Part shown: positions 6,285 through 6,979 of the stretch, one piece after another
Layout of the letters: every line of letters begins with the position of its first letter
Numbering within the stretch: position 1 is the stretch's first letter
NCBI GenBank assembly: GCA_025465385.1
Contig: JAODNG010000366.1
Coordinates: 1 to 6,979 of the forward strand
Length of the DNA stretch: 6,979 nt
Origin: Pseudonocardiales bacterium
Lineage (GTDB): Bacteria > Actinomycetota > Actinomycetes > Mycobacteriales > Pseudonocardiaceae
Direction of reading: 5' to 3'
The notes under the pieces: generated by a model
What the model was told of the DNA's origin: nothing
The model's database searches: none
Seen by the model: the letters and a program-made list of their open reading frames with translations, nothing else
Position numbers and translations under genes: made by a program

Positions 6285-6300
6285 AATGATGTGTCATTTA
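6283..6300. promoter_or_regulatory. 18-base perfect palindrome, predicted MarR operator
   Basis: TAAATGA-TGTG-TCATTTA has seven matching bases in each arm around a four-base centre, the usual size and symmetry of a MarR-family operator. It is AT-rich in otherwise GC-rich DNA. It covers the expected -35 position of the marR promoter (-10 at 6307-6312) and touches the candidate yceI -10, so one bound dimer could block both genes. Confidence 0.65.
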
Positions 6301-6306
6301 TTCCGG

Positions 6307-6312
6307 TAGACT
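6307..6312 (+). promoter_or_regulatory. Predicted -10 box TAGACT for leaderless marR
   Basis: TAGACT fits TAnnnT and ends seven bases before the marR ATG at 6320, the geometry of a leaderless actinobacterial transcript. No Shine-Dalgarno is seen in front of marR, which agrees with this. Confidence 0.6.
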
Positions 6313-6319
6313 GGCTGAC

Positions 6320-6793
6320 ATGAACAACCCGCGATGGCTCGACGAGAGCGAGCAGCGCGCCTGGCGGTCTTACCTGCAGATGCACGGACAGCTGCTGGCC
6401 CGGCTCAACCGGCAGTTGCAGGCCGATTCCGACCTGTCCCTTGCCGACTACGAAGTGCTCGTAACCCTCTCTGATGTCCCAGCGGGACGCCTGCGCCCGT
6501 TCGAGCTGCAGCGTGGTCTGCAGTGGGAGCAGAGCCGCCTATCGCATCAATTGAGGCGAATGGAGCACCGCGGCCTGGTCGGCCGTGAGGGGTGCACCGA
6601 CGACCGCCGCGGAGCCTTCATCGTGCTCACCGACGCAGGTCGACGCGCCATCGAAGCCGCCGCACCTGGTCACGTCGATGCAGTCCGGCGGCTGTTCTTC
6701 GACGGGCTGACCCACGACCAGATCACCGTACTCGGGCAGCTATCCACCCAAGTGCTCGATCGGCTTGACGCATCGGCCCAAGCCGTCACCTGA
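6320..6793 (+). CDS. MarR family winged-helix transcriptional regulator
   Basis: 157 residues, normal for the family. The DNA-binding domain is complete: LSLADYEVLVTLSD (39-52), the recognition helix in WEQSRLSHQLRRMEHRGLV (69-87) and the wing GREGCTDDRRGAFIVLTDAGR (88-108) with the typical DDRRG turn. The N-terminal (about 12-33) and C-terminal (about 117-153) helices would form the dimer interface. It should act as a dimeric repressor of the divergent yceI-pirin-MFS genes and of itself, binding the palindromes in the gap; release could follow binding of a phenolic or other hydrophobic ligand. The only cysteine is Cys92, in the wing. The start is fixed by a -10 box seven bases upstream and by the lack of earlier in-frame homology. 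A 70-base gap separates it from the SDR gene on the same strand. Confidence 0.93.
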   Translation: MNNPRWLDESEQRAWRSYLQMHGQLLARLNRQLQADSDLSLADYEVLVTLSDVPAGRLRPFELQRGLQWEQSRLSHQLRRMEHRGLVGREGCTDDRRGAFIVLTDAGRRAIEAAAPGHVDAVRRLFFDGLTHDQITVLGQLSTQVLDRLDASAQAVT

Positions 6794-6796
6794 CGA

Positions 6797-6852
6797 ATGC
6801 AGTCACATGACGCTCGTGAGGACGGCCGCGCACTGCATACAGTCGTGTCATG
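6797..6852. promoter_or_regulatory. Inverted repeats and possible promoter before the SDR gene
   Basis: ATGCAGT (6797-6803) is the exact reverse complement of ACTGCAT (6832-6838). CATGAC (6806-6811) and GTCATG (6847-6852) form a second inverted pair, and GTGTCAT (6845-6851) repeats seven bases of the 6283-6300 palindrome. TACAGT at 6838-6843 fits TAnnnT. Together they suggest that the SDR gene has its own regulated promoter rather than only read-through from marR. The -35 is not convincing. Confidence 0.35.
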
Positions 6853-6863
6853 AGGAGTCCGTC

Positions 6864-6979
6864 ATGGAATTGAACCTGTCCGGCAAGGTCGCCGTCGTCA
6901 CCGGCGCCAGCAAGGGGATCGGCCTAGCCATCACCCGATCCCTGGTGGCCGAGGGGGTAAGCGTGGCCGCGGGAGCTCG
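6864..6979 (+). CDS. SDR family oxidoreductase, partial (cut by the window end)
   Basis: Only the first 38 codons are in the window. They read as the start of a classical short-chain dehydrogenase/reductase: LSGKVAVVTGASKGIGLAI at 5-23, with the cofactor-binding TGxxxGxG motif at Thr13 to Gly20 between the first beta strand and helix of the Rossmann fold. The lysine after the serine (TGASKGIG) is common in NADP(H)-dependent and NAD(H)-dependent members alike, so the cofactor cannot be set. GAGGAG lies six bases before the ATG at 6864. Its place next to marR suggests a role in converting a toxic carbonyl or alcohol, but the substrate-determining part is outside the window. Confidence 0.9.
   Translation, partial: MELNLSGKVAVVTGASKGIGLAITRSLVAEGVSVAAGA

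Noticed and set aside
6220..6297. 26-residue N-terminal extension of YceI
   Set aside because: It runs through both palindromes, has no ribosome site, and is not a signal peptide.
1..6979. CRISPR array, tRNA, rRNA, insertion sequence or attachment site
   Set aside because: No regularly spaced repeats, cloverleaf, transposase motif or flanking direct repeats were seen.

Overview
High-GC actinobacterial DNA. GC-rich third codon positions, GTG starts, TAnnnT -10 boxes placed for leaderless translation and the gene families present suggest Mycobacteriales or a close relative; the genus cannot be settled from the sequence. Eight genes are supported, one cut by the right edge.

Left part (1-3171): a minus-strand secreted lipoprotein of the alpha/beta-hydrolase S33/TAP type (126-1580) is divergent from a plus-strand gene (1627-2526). 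The product of that gene resembles the C-terminal part of large actinobacterial DUF4157 'eCIS core domain' proteins but lacks their N-terminal DUF4157 module. It is followed, after 24 bases, by yciO (2551-3171), a paralogue of the tRNA t6A enzyme TsaC/Sua5. yciO appears to have its own leaderless promoter. The first 125 bases hold no gene that I can support.

Right part (3200-6979): yciO converges on a minus-strand run of three genes, read from right to left as YceI (5653-6219), pirin (4835-5605) and a 14-TM MFS drug exporter (3200-4708). A MarR regulator (6320-6793) is divergent from yceI. The 100-base gap between them carries two perfect palindromes about three helical turns apart and a leaderless marR promoter. 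An SDR oxidoreductase (from 6864) starts after marR and has related half-sites in its leader. The arrangement reads as a MarR-controlled stress or detoxification locus: an exporter, a cupin (pirin), a lipid/quinone-type binding protein (YceI) and an oxidoreductase, with MarR as autoregulator and repressor. This is inferred from gene families and layout; the inducing ligand is unknown.

The least ordinary item is the orphan eCIS-type C-terminal domain, whose 5' end looks as if it was cut out of a longer gene. The rest are familiar families in an understandable order.
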